In this document: positions 11,171 to 24,389 of the stretch, one piece after another | How the letters are laid out: every line of letters begins with the position of its first letter | Position numbering within the stretch: position 1 is the stretch's first letter | Source: Clusia tigrina | Taxonomy: Eukaryota; Arthropoda; Insecta; Diptera; Clusiidae | NCBI GenBank assembly: GCA_920105625.2 | Contig: OV050032.1 | Location: 93,418,542 to 93,482,541 of the forward strand | Length of the DNA stretch: 64,000 bases | Direction of reading: 5' to 3' | The notes under the pieces: model-generated | Databases searched by the model: none | Seen by the model: only the letters and a program-made list of their open reading frames with translations | Told to the model about the DNA's origin: nothing | Position numbers and translations under genes: made by a program

Positions 11171-12406
11171 TGTAGGAAGTACCTTATATAAGTTAGGGTC
11201 ATTGGAAGTTTTATCAGTGTTTGATTTGGGACTCATGGGTAGCATAGCTGTGAGCGATAGCTTAAATTGACAAGAGGCTCGAGTACTTTATTGTTACAAA
11301 ATTTCAAGGTTTTATGACGCTCCAGTAAAAAGTTACAAGCATTTGTATGTTGCAAACTTTGATAGGTGTAGGAAGTACCGTATAAAAGTTAGAATCATTT
11401 GAAGTTTTATCAGTGTTTGATTTGGGACTCAAGGGTAGCATAGCTTTGAGCGATAGCTTAAATTGACAAGAGTCTCGAGTACTTTATTGTTACAAAATTT
11501 CAAGGTTTTATGACGCTCCAGTAAAAAGTTACAAGCATTTGTATGTTGCAAACTTTGATAGGTGTAGGAAGTACCGTATAGAAGTTAGGGCCATTTGAAG
11601 TTTTATGAGTGTTTGATTTGGGACTCAAGGGTAGCATAGCTTTGAGCGATAGCTTAAATTGACAAGAATCTCGAGTACTTTATTTTTACAAAATTTCAAG
11701 GTTTTATGACGCTCCAGTAAAAAGTTACAAGCATTTGTATGTTGCAAACTTTGATAGGTGTAGGACGTACCGTATAGAAGTTAGGGCCATTTGAAGTTTT
11801 ATCAGTGTTTGATTTGGGACTCAAGAGTAGCATAGCTTTGAGCGATAGCTTAAACTGACAAGAGGCTCGAGTACTTTATTGTTACAAAATTTCAAGGTTT
11901 TATGACGCTCCAGTAAAAAGTTACAAGCATTTGTATATTGCAAACTTTGATAGGTGTAGGACATACCGTATAGTAGTTATGGCCATTTGAAGTTTTATCA
12001 GTGTTTGATTTGGGACTAGGACGTACCGTATAGAAATTAGTGCCATTTGAAGTTTTATCAGTGTTTCATTTGAGACTCAAGGGTAGCATAGCTTTGAGCG
12101 ACAGCTTAAATTGATAAGAGGCTCGAGTGCTTTATTGTTACAAAATTTCAAGGTTTTATGACGCTCCAGTAAAAAGTTACAAGCATTTGTATGTTGCAAA
12201 CTTTGATAGGTGTAGGACGTACCGTATAGAAGTTAGGGCCATTTGAAGTTTTATGAGTGTTTGATTTGGGACTCAAGGGTAGCATAGCTTTGAGCGATAG
12301 CTTAAATTGACAAGAATCTCGAGTACTTTATTTTTACAAAATTTCAAGGTTTTATGACGCTCCAGTAAAAAGTTACAAGCATTTGTATGTTGCAAACTTT
12401 GATAGG
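11171..12406 (+). repeat. 1236-bp higher-order unit, copy 3 (diverged)
   Basis: Same length and A-B-C-D-E-C order, with the E monomer at 11955, but it lacks the private marks shared by copies 1 and 2 (CATAGCTGTG at 11243 instead of CATAGTTGTG). It carries its own TGTTTCATTTGAG variant in the E monomer. It is therefore the older relative, and copies 1 and 2 split later. Confidence 0.88.
11955..12210 (+). repeat. Type E long monomer 5 (256 bp)
   Basis: In the third 1236-bp unit. Private change GTGTTTCATTTGAG, which puts a stop into the minus-strand frame that is open in most sister copies; the frame is therefore not conserved. Confidence 0.92.
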
Positions 12407-14954
12407 TGTAGGTCGTACCGTATAGAAGTTAGGGCCATTTGAAGTTTTATCAGTGTTTGATTTGGGACTCAAGGGTAGCATAGCTTTGAGCGATAGCTTA
12501 AACTGACAAGAGGCTCGAGTACTTTATTGTTACAAAATTTCAAGGTTTTATGACGCTCCAGTAAAAAGTTACAAGCATTTGTATGTTGCAAACTTTGATA
12601 GGTGTGGGACATACCGTATAGTAGTTAGGGCCATTTGAAGTTTTATCAGTGTTTGATTTGGGCCTCAAGGGTAGCATAGGTTTGAGCGATAGCTTAAATT
12701 GACAAGAGGCTCGAGTACCTTATTGTTACAAAATTTCAAGGTTTTATGACGCTCCAGTAAAAAGTTACAAGCATTTTTATGTTGCAAACTTTGATAGGTG
12801 TGGGACATACCGTATAGTAGTTAGGGCCATTTGAAGTTTTATGAGTGTTTGATTTGGGACTCAGGGGTAGCATAGCTTTGAGCGATAGCTTAAATTGACA
12901 AGAATCTCGAGTACTTTATTTTTACAAAATTTCAAGGTTTTATGACGCTCCAGTAAAAAGTTACAAGCATTTGTATGTTGCAAACTTTGATAGGTGTAGG
13001 ACGTACCGTATAGAAGTTAGGGCCATTTGAAGTTTTATCAGTGTTTGATTTGGGACTCAAGGGTAGCATAGCTTTGAGCGATAGCTTAAACTGACAAGAG
13101 GCTCGAGTACTTTATTGTTACAAAATTTCAAGGTTCTATGACGCTCCAGTAAAAAGTTACAAGCATTTGTATGTTGCAAACTTTGATAGGTGTAGGAAGT
13201 ACCTTATATAAGTTAGGGTCATTGGAAGTTTTATCAGTGTTTGATTTGGGACTCAAGGGTAGCATAGCTTTGAGCGATAGCTTAAATTGACAAGAATCTC
13301 GAGTACTTTATTTTTACAAAATTTCAAGGTTTTATGACGCTCCAGTAAAAAGTTACAAGCATTTGTATGTTGCAAACTTTGATAGGTGTAGGACGTACCG
13401 TATAGAAGTTAGGGCCATTTGAAGTTTTATCAGTGTTTGATTAAGGACTGAAGGGTAGCATAGCTTTGAGCGATAGCTTAAACTGACAAGAGGCTCGAGT
13501 ACTTTATTGTTACAAAATTTCAAGGTTTTATGACGCTCCAGTAAAAAGTTACAAGCATTTGTATGTTGCAAACTTTGATAGGTGTGGGACATACCGTATA
13601 GTAGTTAGGGCCATTTGAAGTTTTATGAGTGTTTGATTTGGGCCTCAAGGGTAGCATAGCTTTGAGCGATAGCTTAAATTGACAAGAGGCTCGAGTACCT
13701 TATTGTTACAAAATTTCAAGGTTTTATGACGCTCCAGTAAAAAGTTACAAGCATTTTTATGTTGCAAACTTTGATAGGTGTAGGAAGTACCTTATATAAG
13801 TTAGGGTCATTGGAAGTTTTATCAGTGTTTGATTTGGGACTCAAGGGTAGCATAGCTTTGAGCGATAGCTTAAATTGACAAGAATCTCGAGTACTTTATT
13901 TTTACAAAATTTCAAGGTTTTATGACGCTCCAGTAAAAAGTTACAAGCATTTGTATGTTGCAAACTTTGATAGGTGTAGGAAGTACCGTATAAAAGTTAG
14001 AATCATTTGAAGTTTTATCAGTGTTTGATTTGGGACTCAAGGGTAGCATAGCTTTGAGCGATAGCTTAAATTGACAAGAGTCTCGAATACTTTATTGTTA
14101 CAAAATTTCAAGGTTTTATGACGCTCCAGTAAAAAGTTACAAGCATTTGTATGTTGCAAACTTTGATAGGTGTAGGACGTACCGTATAGAAGTTAGGGCC
14201 ATTTGAAGTTTTATGAGTGTTTGATTTGGGACTCAAGGGTAGCATAGCTTTGAGCGATAGCTTAAATTGACAAGAATCTCGAGTACTTTATTTTTACAAA
14301 ATTTCAAGGTTTTATGACGCTCCAGTAAAAAGTTACAAGCATTTGTATGTTGCAAACTTTGATAGGTGTAGGACGTACCGTATAGAAGTTAGGGCCATTT
14401 GAAGTTTTATCAGTGTTTGATTTGGGACTCAAGGGTAGCATAGCTTTGAGCGATAGCTTAAACTGACAAGAGGCTCGAGTACTTTATTGTTACAAAATTT
14501 CAAGGTTTTATGACGCTCCAGTAAAAAGTTACAAGCATTTGTATGTTGCAAACTTTGATAGGTGTGGGACATACCGTATAGTAGTTAGGGCCATTTGAAG
14601 TTTTATCAGTGTTTGATTTGAGACTCAAGGGTAGCATAGCTTTGAGCGATAGCTTAAATTGACAAGAGGCTCGAGTACCTTATTGTTACAAAATTTCAAG
14701 GTTTTATGACGCTCCAGTAAAAAGTTACAAGCATTTTTATGTTGCAAACTTTGATAGATGTAGGAAGTACCTTATATAAGTTAGGGTCATTGGAAGTTTT
14801 ATCAGTGTTTGATTTGGGACTCATGGGTAGCATAGATGTGAGCGATAGCTTAAATTGACAAGAGGCTCGAGTACTTTATTGTTACAAAATTTCAAGGTTT
14901 TATGACGCTCCAGTAAAAAGTTACAAGCATTTGTATATTGCAAACTTTGATAGG

Positions 14955-15210
14955 TGTAGGACATACCGTATAGTAGTTATGGCCATTTGAAGTTTTATCA
15001 GTGTTTGATTTGGGACTAGGACGTACCGTATAGAAATTAGTGCCATTTGAAGTTTTATCAGTGTTTGTTTTGAGACTCAAGGGTAGCATAGCTTTGAGCG
15101 ACAGCTTAAATTGATAAGAGGCTCGAGTGCTTTATTGTTACAAAATTTCAAGGTTTTATGACGCTCCAGTAAAAAGTTACAAGCATTTGTATGTTGCAAA
15201 CTTTGATAGG
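14955..15210 (+). repeat. Type E long monomer 6 (256 bp)
   Basis: Private change GTGTTTGTTTTGAG in the second half of the duplication. Preceded by an A-type monomer instead of the usual D type. Confidence 0.92.
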
Positions 15211-16386
15211 TGTAGGACGTACCGTATAGAAGTTAGGGCCATTTGAAGTTTTATGAGTGTTTGATTTGGGACTCAAGGGTAGCATAGCTTTGAGCGATAG
15301 CTTAAATTGACAAGAATCTCGAGTACTTTATTTTTACAAAATTTCAAGGTTTTATGACGCTCCAGTAAAAAGTTACAAGCATTTGTATGTTGCAAACTTT
15401 GATAGGTGTAGGACGTACCGTATAGAAGTTAGGGCCATTTGAAGTTTTATCAGTGTTTGATTTGGGACTCAAGGGTAGCATAGCTTTGAGCGATAGCTTA
15501 AACTGACAAGAGGCTCGAGTACTTTATTGTTACAAAATTTCAAGGTTTTATGACGCTCCAGTAAAAAGTTACAAGCATTTGTATGTTGCAAACTTTGATA
15601 GGTGTGGGACATACCGTATAGTAGTTAGGGCCATTTGAAGTTTTATGAGTGTTTGATTTGGGCCTCAAGGGTAGCATAGCTTTGAGCGATAGCTTAAATT
15701 GACAAGAGGCTCGAGTACCTTATTGTTACAAAATTTCAAGGTTTTATGACGCTCCAGTAAAAAGTTACAAGCATTTTTATGTTGCAAACTTTGATAGGTG
15801 TAGGAAGTACCTTATATAAGTTAGGGTCATTGGAAGTTTTATCAGTGTTTGATTTGGGACTCATGGGTAGCATAGCTGTGAGCGATAGCTTAAATTGACA
15901 AGAGGCTCGAGTACTTTATTGTTACAAAATTTCAAGGTTTTATGACGCTCCAGTAAAAAGTTACAAGCATTTGTATGTTGCAAACTTTGATAGGTGTAGG
16001 AAGTACCGTATAAAAGTTAGAATCATTTGAAGTTTTATCAGTGTTTGATTTGGGACTCAAGGGTAGCATAGCTTTGAGCGATAGCTTAAATTGACAAGAG
16101 TCTCGAGTACTTTATTGTTACAAAATTTCAAGGTTTTATGACGCTCCAGTAAAAAGTTACAAGCATTTGTATGTTGCAAACTTTGATAGGTGTAGGACGT
16201 ACCGTATAGAAGTTAGGGCCATTTGAAGTTTTATCAGTGTTTGATTTGGGACTCAAGGGTAGCATAGCTTTGAGCGATAGCTTAAACTGACAAGAGGCTC
16301 GAGTACTTTATTGTTACAAAATTTCAAGGTTTTATGACGCTCCAGTAAAAAGTTACAAGCATTTGTATATTGCAAACTTTGATAGG

Positions 16387-16642
16387 TGTAGGACATACCG
16401 TATAGTAGTTATGGCCATTTGAAGTTTTATCAGTGTTTGATTTGGGACTAGGACGTACCGTATAGAAATTAGTGCCATTTGAAGTTTTATCAGTGTTTGA
16501 TTTGAGACTCAAGGGTAGCATAGCTTTGAGCGATAGCTTAAATTGACAAGAGGCTCGAGTACCTTATTGTTACAAAATTTCAAGGTTTTATGACGCTCCA
16601 GTAAAAAGTTACAAGCATTTTTATGTTGCAAACTTTGATAGG
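16387..16642 (+). repeat. Type E long monomer 7, E/F hybrid
   Basis: The 60-bp duplication is intact, but the tail reads GATAGCTTAAATTGACAAGAG and GTACCTTA, as in type F, instead of the GACAGC, GATAAG and GTGCTTTA of type E. The hybrid point lies just after the shared CTCAAGGGTAGC. Confidence 0.9.
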
Positions 16643-17229
16643 TGTAGGAAGTACCTTATATAAGTTAGGGTCATTGGAAGTTTTATCAGTGTTTGATTTG
16701 GGACTCATGGGTAGCATAGCTGTGAGCGATAGCTTAAATTGACAAGAGTCTCGAGTACTTTATTGTTACAAAATTTCAAGGTTTTATGACGCTCCAGTAA
16801 AAAGTTACAAGCATTTGTATGTTGCAAACTTTGATAGGTGTAGGACGTACCGTATAGAAGTTAGGGCCATTTGAAGTTTTATGAGTGTTTGATTTGGGAC
16901 TCAAGGGTAGCATAGCTTTGACGATAGCTTAAATTGACAAGAATCTCGAGTACTTTATTTTTACAAAATTTCAAGGTTTTATGACGCTCCAGTAAAAAGT
17001 TACAAGCATTTGTATGTTGCAAACTTTGATAGGTGTAGGACGTACCGTATAGAAGTTAGGGCCATTTGAAGTTTTATCAGTGTTTGATTTGGGACTCAAG
17101 GGTAGCATAGCTTTGAGCGATAGCTTAAACTGACAAGAGGCTCGAGTACTTTATTGTTACAAAATTTCAAGGTTTTATGACGCTCCAGTAAAAAGTTACA
17201 AGCATTTGTATATTGCAAACTTTGATAGG

Positions 17230-17485
17230 TGTAGGACATACCGTATAGTAGTTATGGCCATTTGAAGTTTTATCAGTGTTTGATTTGGGACTAGGACGTA
17301 CCGTATAGAAATTAGTGCCATTTGAAGTTTTATCAGTGTTTGATTTGAGACTCAAGGGTAGCATAGCTTTGAGCGATAGCTTAAATTGACAAGAGGCTCG
17401 AGTACCTTATTGTTACAAAATTTCAAGGTTTTATGACGCTCCAGTAAAAAGTTACAAGCATTTGTATGTTGCAAACTTTGATAGG
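17230..17485 (+). repeat. Type E long monomer 8, E/F hybrid
   Basis: Has the same hybrid tail as member 7, 843 bp later, so the hybrid was probably made once and then duplicated. Confidence 0.9.
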
Positions 17486-18465
17486 TGTGGGACATACCGT
17501 ATAGTAGTTAGGGCCATTTGAAGTTTTATGAGTGTTTGATTTGGGCCTCAAGGGTAGCATAGCTTTGAGCGATAGCTTAAATTGACAAGAGGCTCGAGTA
17601 CCTTATTGTTACAAAATTTCAAGGTTTTATGACGCTCCAGTAAAAAGTTACAAGCATTTTTATGTTGCAAATTTTGATAGGTGTAGGAAGTACCTTATAT
17701 AAGTTAGGGTCATTGGAAGTTTTATCAGTGTTTGATTTGGGACTCATGGGTAGCATAGCTGTGAGCGATAGCTTAAATTGACAAGAGGCTCGAGTACTTT
17801 ATTGTTACAAAATTTCAAGGTTTTATGACGCTCCAGTAAAAAGTTACAAGCATTTGTGTGTTGCAAACTTTGATAGGTGTAGGAAGTACCGTATAAAAGT
17901 TAGAATCATTTGAAGTTTTATCAGTGTTTGATTTGGGACTCAAGGGTAGCATAGCTTTGAGCGATAGCTTAAATTGACAAGAGTCTCGAGTACTTTATTG
18001 TTACAAAATTTCAAGGTTTTATGACGCTCCAGTAAAAAGTTACAAGCATTTGTATGTTGCAAACTTTGATAGGTGTAGGACGTACCGTATAGAAGTTAGG
18101 GCCATTTGAAGTTTTATGAGTGTTTGATTTGGGACTCAAGGGTAGCATAGCTTTGAGCGATAGCTTAAATTGACAAGAATCTCGAGTACTTTATTTTTAC
18201 AAAATTTCAAGGTTTTATGACGCTCCAGTAAAAAGTTACAAGCATTTGTATGTTGCAAACTTTGATAGGTGTAGGACGTACCGTATAGAAGTTAGGGCCA
18301 TTTGAAGTTTTATCAGTGTTTGATTTGGGACTCAAGGGTAGCATAGCTTTGAGCGATAGCTTAAACTGACAAGAGGCTCGAGTACTTTATTGTTACAAAA
18401 TTTCAAGGTTTTATGACGCTCCAGTAAAAAGTTACAAGCATTTGTATATTGCCAACTTTGATAGG

Positions 18466-18721
18466 TGTAGGACATACCGTATAGTAGTTATGGCCATTTG
18501 AAGTTTTATCAGTGTTTGATTTGGGACTAGGACGTACCGTATAGAAATTAGTGCCATTTGAAGTTTTATCAGTGTTTGATTTGAGACTCAAGGGTAGCAT
18601 AGCTTTGAGCGATAGCTTAAATTGACAAGAATCTCGAGTACTTAATTTTTACAAAATTTCAAGGTTTTATGACGCTCCAGTAAAAAGTTACAAGCATTTG
18701 TATGTTGCAAACTTTGATAGG
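18466..18721 (+). repeat. Type E long monomer 9, E/C hybrid
   Basis: The duplication is intact, but the tail is type C (GACAAGAATCTCGAG, then CTTAATTTTTAC). A private TATTGCCAACTTTG variant lies just upstream. A second, independent hybrid class. Confidence 0.9.
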
Positions 18722-19113
18722 TGTGGGACATACCGTATAGTAGTTAGGGCCATTTGAAGTTTTATCAGTGTTTGATTTGGGCCTCAAGGGTAGCATAGCT
18801 TTGAGCGATAGCTTAAATTGACAAGAGGCTCGAGTACCTTATTGTTACAAAATTTCAAGGTTTTATGACGCTCCAGTAAAAAGTTACAAGCATTTTTATG
18901 TTGCAAACTCTGATAGGTGTAGGAAGTACCTTATATAAGTTAGGGTCATTGGAAGTTTCATCAGTGTTTGATTTGGGACTCATGGGTAGCATAGCTGTGA
19001 GCGATAGCTTAAATTGACAAGAGGCTCGAGTACTTTATTGTTACAAAATTGCATGGTTTTATGACGCTCCAGTATAAAGTTACAAGCATTTGTATGTTGC
19101 AAACTTTCATAGT

Positions 19114-21329
19114 TGTAATACGTACCGTATAGAAGTTAGGGCCATTTGAATTTTTATCAGTGTTTTATTTGGGACTCAAGGGTAGCATAGCTTTGAGCGA
19201 AAGCTTAAATTGACAAGAAGCTCGAGTACTTTATTGTTACAAAATTTCAAGGTTTTATGAAGCTCCAGTAAAAAGTTACAAGCATTTGTAAGTTGCAAAC
19301 TTTGATAGGTGTAGGACGTACCGTATAGAAGCTTGGGCCATTTGAAGTTTTATCAGTGTTTGATTTGGGACTCAAGGGTAGCATAGCTTTGAGCGATAGC
19401 TTAAATTGACAAGAGGCTCGAGTACTTTATTGTTACAAAATTTCAAGGTTTTATGACGCTCCAGTAAAAAGTTAAAAGCATTTGTATGTTGCAATCTTTG
19501 ATAGGTATAGGACGTACCGTATAGAAGCTAGGGCCATTTGAAGCTTTGTCAGTGTTTGATTTGGGACTCAAGGGTAGCATAGCTTTGAGCGATCGCTTAA
19601 ATTGACAAGAGGCTCGAGTACTTTATTGTTACATAATTTCAAGGTTTTATAACGCTCCAGTAAAAAGTTACAAGCATTTGTATGTTCTAAACTTTGTTAG
19701 GTGTAGGACGTACCGTATAGAAGTTAGGGCCATTTGAAGTTTTATCAGTGTTTGATTTGGGACTCAAGGGTAGCAAAGCTTTGAGCGATAGCTTAAATTG
19801 ACAAGAGGCTCGAGTACTTTATTGTTACAAAATTTCAAGGTTTTATGACGCTCCAGTAAAAAGTTACAAGCATTTGTATGTTGCAAACTTTGATAGGTGT
19901 AGGACGTGCCGTATAAAAGTTAGGGCCATTTGAAGTTTTATCAGTGTTTGATTTGGGACTCAAGTGAAGCATAGCTTTGAGCGATAGCTTAAATTGACAA
20001 GAGGCTCGAGTGCTTTATTGTTACAAAATTTCAAGGTTTTATGACGCTCCAGTAAAGAGTTACAAACATTTGTAAGTTGCAAACTTTGATAGGTGTAGGA
20101 CGTACCGTATAGAAGTTAGGGCCATTTGAAGTTTTATCAGTGTTTGATTTGGGACTCAAGGGTAGCATAGCTTTGAGCGATATCTTAAATTGACAAGAGG
20201 CTCGAGTACTTTATTGTTACAAAATTTCAAGGTTTTATGCCGCTCCAGTAAAATGTTACAAGCATTTGTATGTTGCAAACTTTGATAGGTGTAGGACGTA
20301 CCGTATAGAAGTTAGGGCCATTTGAAGGTTTATCAGTGTTTGATTTGGGACTCAAGTCTAGCATAGCTTTGGGCGATAGCTTACATTGACAAGAGGCTCG
20401 AGTACTATATTGTTACAAAATTTCAAGGTTTTATGACGTTCCAGTAAAAAGTTACAAGCATTTGTATGTTGCAAACTTTGATAGGTGTAGGACGTACCGT
20501 ATAGAAGTTAGGGCCATGTGAAGTTTTATCAGTGTTGGATTTGGGACTCAAGGATAGCATAGCTTTGACCGATAGCTTAAATTGAAAAGAGGCTCGAGTA
20601 CTTTATTGTTACAAAATTTCAAGGTTTTATGACGCTCCAGTAAAAAGTTACAAGCATTTGTATGTTGCAAACTTTGATAGGTGTAGGAAGTACCTTATAT
20701 AAGTTAGGGCCATTGGAAGTTTTATCAGTGTTTGATTTGGGACTCATGGGTAGCATAGCTGTGAGCGATAGCTTAAATTGACAAGGGGCTCGAGTACTTT
20801 ATTGTTACAAAATTTCAAGGTTTTATGACGCTCCAGTAAAAAGTTACAAGCATTTGTATATTGCAAACTTTGATAGGTGTAGGACATACCGTATAGTAGT
20901 TATGGCCATTTGAAGTTTTATCAGTGTTTGATTTGGGACTAGGACGTACCGTATAGAAATTAGTGCCATTTGAAGTTTTATCAGTGTTTGAATTGAGACT
21001 CAAGGGTAGCATAGCTTTGAGCGACAGCTTAAATTGATAAGAGGCTCGAGTGCTTTATTGTTACAAAATTTCAAGGTTTTATGACGCTCCAGTAAAAAGT
21101 TACAAGCATTTGTATGTTGCAAACTTTGATAGGTGTAGGACGTACCGTATAGAAGTTAGGGCCATTTGAAGTTTTATCAGTGTTTGATTTGGGACTCATG
21201 GGTAGCATAGCTGTGAGCGATAGCTTAAATTGACAAGAGTCTCGAGTACTTTATTGTTACAAAATTTCAAGGTTTTATGACGCTCCAGTAAAAAGTTACA
21301 AGCATTTGTATGTTGCAAACTTTGATAGG
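19114..21329 (+). repeat. 2216-bp unit: L block copy 4 plus an E cassette
   Basis: It opens with TTGTAATACGTACC (19114), then GAAGCTTGGGCC (19310), GAAGCTAGGGCC (19506), TTCTAAACTTTG (before 19702), CAAGTGAAGC, GATATCTT and TTTGGGCGATAGC. It then has CCATGTGAAG (20486), an A-type monomer (20682) and an E monomer (20878). L-block material is thus embedded in cassette territory. A partial second copy begins 2216 bp later, which equals ten 196-bp monomers plus one 256-bp monomer. Confidence 0.8.
20878..21133 (+). repeat. Type E long monomer 10 (256 bp)
   Basis: Private change GTTTGAATTGAGACTC. Follows an A-type monomer containing the GACAAGGGGCTCGAG variant. Confidence 0.92.
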
Positions 21330-22113
21330 TGTAGGACGTACCGTATAGAAGTTAGGGCCATTTGAATTTTTATCAGTGTTTTATTTGGGACTCAAGGGTA
21401 GCATAGCTTTGAGCGAAAGCTTAAATTGACAAGAAGCTCGAGTACTTTATTGTTACAAAATGTCAAGGTTTTATGACGCTCCAGTAAAAAGTTACAAGCA
21501 TTTGTAAGTTGCAAACTTTGATAGGTGTAGGACGTACCGTATAGAAGCTTGGGCCATTTGAAGTTTTATCAGTGTTTGATTTGGGACTCAAGGGTAGCAT
21601 AGCTTTGCGCGATAGCTTAAATTGACAAGAGGCTCGAGTACTTTATTGTTACAAAATTTCAAGGTTTTATGACGCTCCAGTAAAAAGTTAAAAGCATTTG
21701 TATGTTGCAATCTTTGATAGGTATAGGACGTACCGTATAGAAGCTAGGGCCATTTGAAGTTTTGTCAGTGTTTGATTTGGGACTCAAGGGTAGCATAGCT
21801 TTGAGCGATCGCTTAAATTGACAAGAGGCTCGAGTACTTTATTGTTACATAATTTCAAGGTTTTATAACGCTCCAGTAAAAAGTTACAAGCATTTGTATG
21901 TTCTAAACTTTGTTAGGTGTAGGACGTACCGTATAGAAGTTAGGGCCATTTGAAGTTTTGTCAGTGTTTGATTTGGGACTCAAGGGTAGCATATCTTTGA
22001 GCGATAGCTTAAATTGACAAGAGGCTCGAGTACTTTATTGTTACAAAATTTCAAGGTTTTATGACGCTCCAGTAAAAAGTTACAAGCATTTGTATGTTGC
22101 AAACTTTGATAGG
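21330..22113 (+). repeat. Partial second copy of the 2216-bp unit
   Basis: GCCATTTGAATTTTTATCAG at 21357 matches 19141 exactly 2216 bp earlier, and the next L markers follow in order (GAAGCTTGGGCC at 21526, GAAGCTAGGGCC at 21722, TTCTAAACTTTG before 21918). The match stops when an E monomer starts at 22114, so about four monomers are shared. Confidence 0.8.
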
Positions 22114-22369
22114 TGTAGGACATACCGTATAGTAGTTATGGCCATTTGAAGTTTTATCAGTGTTTGATTTGGGACTAGGACGTACCGTATAGAAATTAGT
22201 GCCATTTGAAGTTTTATCAGTGTTTGATTTGAGACTCAAGGGTAGCATAGCTTTGAGCGACAGCTTAAATTGATAAGAGGCTCGAGTGCTTTATTGTTAC
22301 AAAATTTCAAGGTTTTATGACGCTCCAGTAAAAAGTTACAAGCATTTGTGTGTTGCAAACTTTGATAGG
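22114..22369 (+). repeat. Type E long monomer 11 (256 bp)
   Basis: Follows L-type monomers directly, 1236 bp after member 10. The preceding monomer ends TATGTTGC instead of the TATATTGC that usually leads into E. Confidence 0.92.
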
Positions 22370-22957
22370 TGTAGGACGTACCGTATAGAAGTTAGGGCCA
22401 TTTGAAGTTTTATGAGTGTTTGATTTGGGACTCAAGGGTAGCATAGCTTTGAGCGATAGCTTAAATTGACAAGAATCTCGAGTACTTTATTTTTACAAAA
22501 TTTCAAGGTTTTATGACGCTCCAGTAAAAAGTTACAAGCATTTGTATGTTGCAAACTTTGATAGGTGTAGGACGTACCGTATAGAAGTTAGGGCCATGTG
22601 AAGTTTTATCAGTGTTGGATTTGGGACTCAAGGATAGCATAGCTTTGAGCGATAGCTTAAATTGACAAGAGGCTCGAGTACTTTATTGTTACAAAATTTC
22701 AAGGTTTTATGACGCTCCAGTAAAAAGTTACAAGCATTTGTATGTTGCAAACTTTGATAGGTGTAGGAAGTACCTTATATAAGTTAGGGCCATTGGAAGT
22801 TTTATCAGTGTTTGATTTGGGACTCATGGGTAGCATAGCTGTGAGCGATAGCTTAAATTGACAAGGGGCTCGAGTACTTTATTGTTACAAAATTTCAAGG
22901 TTTTATGACGCTCCAGTAAAAAGTTACAAGCATTTGTATATTGCAAACTTTGATAGG

Positions 22958-23213
22958 TGTAGGACATACCGTATAGTAGTTATGGCCATTTGAAGTTTTA
23001 TCAGTGTTTGATTTGGGACTAGGACGTACCGTATAGAAATTAGTGCCATTTGAAGTTTTATCAGTGTTTGATTTGAGACTCAAGGGTAGCATAGCTTTGA
23101 GCTACAGCTTAAATTGATAAGAGGCTCGAGTGCTTTATTGTTACAAAATTTCAAGGTTTTATGACGCTCCAGTAAAAAGTTACAAGCATTTGTATGTTGC
23201 AAACTTTGATAGG
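22958..23213 (+). repeat. Type E long monomer 12 (256 bp)
   Basis: Lies 2080 bp after member 10 and within the same local context. Private change GAGCTACAGC. Confidence 0.92.
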
Positions 23214-23605
23214 TGTAGGACGTACCGTATAGAAGTTAGGGCCATTTGAAGTTTTATGAGTGTTTGATTTGGGACTCAAGGGTAGCATAGCTTTGAGCGA
23301 TAGCTTAAATTGACAAGAATCTCGAGTACTTTATTTTTACAAAATTTCAAGGTTTTATGACGCTCCAGTAAAAAGTTACAAGCATTTGTATGTTGCAAAC
23401 TTTGATAGGTGTAGGACGTACCGTATAGAAGTTAGGGCCATTTGAAGTTTTATCAGTGTTTGATTTGGGACTCAAGGGTAGCATAGCTTTGAGCGATAGC
23501 TTAAACTGACAAGAGGCTCGAGTACTTTATTGTTACAAAATTTCAAGGTTTTATGACGCTCCAGAAAAAAGTTACAAGCATTTTTATGTTGCAAACTTTG
23601 ATAGG

Positions 23606-24389
23606 TGTAGGAAGTACCTTATATAAGTTAGGGTCATTGGAAGTTTTATCAGTGTTTGATTTGGGACTCATGGGTAGCATAGCTGTGAGCGATAGCTTAA
23701 ATTGACAAGAGGCTCGAGTACTTTATTGTTACAAAATTTCAAGGTTTTATGACGCTCCAGTAAAAAGTTACAAGCATTTGTATGTTGCAAACTTTGATAG
23801 GTGTAGGAAGTACCGTATAAAAGTTAGAATCATTTGAAGTTTTATCAGTGTTTGATTTGGGACTCAAGGGTAGCATAGCTTTGAGCGATAGCTTAAATTG
23901 ACAAGAGTCTCGAGTACTTTATTGTTACAAAATTTCAAGGTTTTATGACGCTCCAGTAAAAAGTTACAAGCATTTGTATGTTGCAAACTTTGATAGGTGT
24001 AGGACGTACCGTATAGAAGTTAGGGCCATTTGAAGTTTTATGAGTGTTTGATTTGGGACTCAAGGGTAGCATAGCTTTGAGCGATAGCTTAAATTGACAA
24101 GAATCTCGAGTACTTTATTTTTACAAAATTTCAAGGTTTTATGACGCTCCAGTAAAAAGTTACAAGCATTTGTATGTTGCAAACTTTGATAGGTGTAGGA
24201 CGTACCATATAGAAGTTAGGGCCATTTGAAGTTTTATCAGTGTTTGATTTGGGACTCAAGGGTAGCATAGCTTTGAGCGATAGCTTAAACTGACAAGAGG
24301 CTCGAGTACTTTATTGTTACAAAATTTCAAGGTTTTATGACGCTCCAGAAAAAAGTTACAAGCATTTTTATGTTGCAAACTTTGATAGG
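23606..24389 (+). repeat. 784-bp four-monomer unit A-B-C-D, copy 1
   Basis: Four 196-bp monomers in the order A, B, C, D. The monomer just upstream ends with the rare CTCCAGAAAAAAGTTAC variant (CCAG at 23561). Confidence 0.85.

Larger units (their letters stand above)
12407..19113 (+). repeat. Mosaic of A-F cassettes without a fixed period
   Basis: Monomers of types A-F follow in changing order: D, F, an F/C hybrid (12799), D, an A/C hybrid (13191), D, F, an A/C hybrid (13779), B, C, D, F, A, E, C, D, F, A, B, D, E, A, C, D, E, F, A, B, C, D, E, F, A. E monomers sit at 14955, 16387, 17230 and 18466. One monomer is 195 bp (16839-17033, TTTGACGATAGC). The order reads as shuffled four- to six-monomer modules, as unequal exchange between misaligned cassettes would leave. 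Type calls are by eye. Confidence 0.75.
22114..23605 (+). repeat. Cassettes between the L copy and the 784-bp units
   Basis: The order is E (22114), C (22370), a CCATGTGAAG monomer (22566), A (22762), E (22958), C (23214) and D (23410). The stretch 22566-23213 repeats 20486-21133 at an offset of 2080 bp and shares the rare GACAAGGGGCTCGAG variant. That offset equals eight 196-bp monomers plus two 256-bp monomers. Confidence 0.78.
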
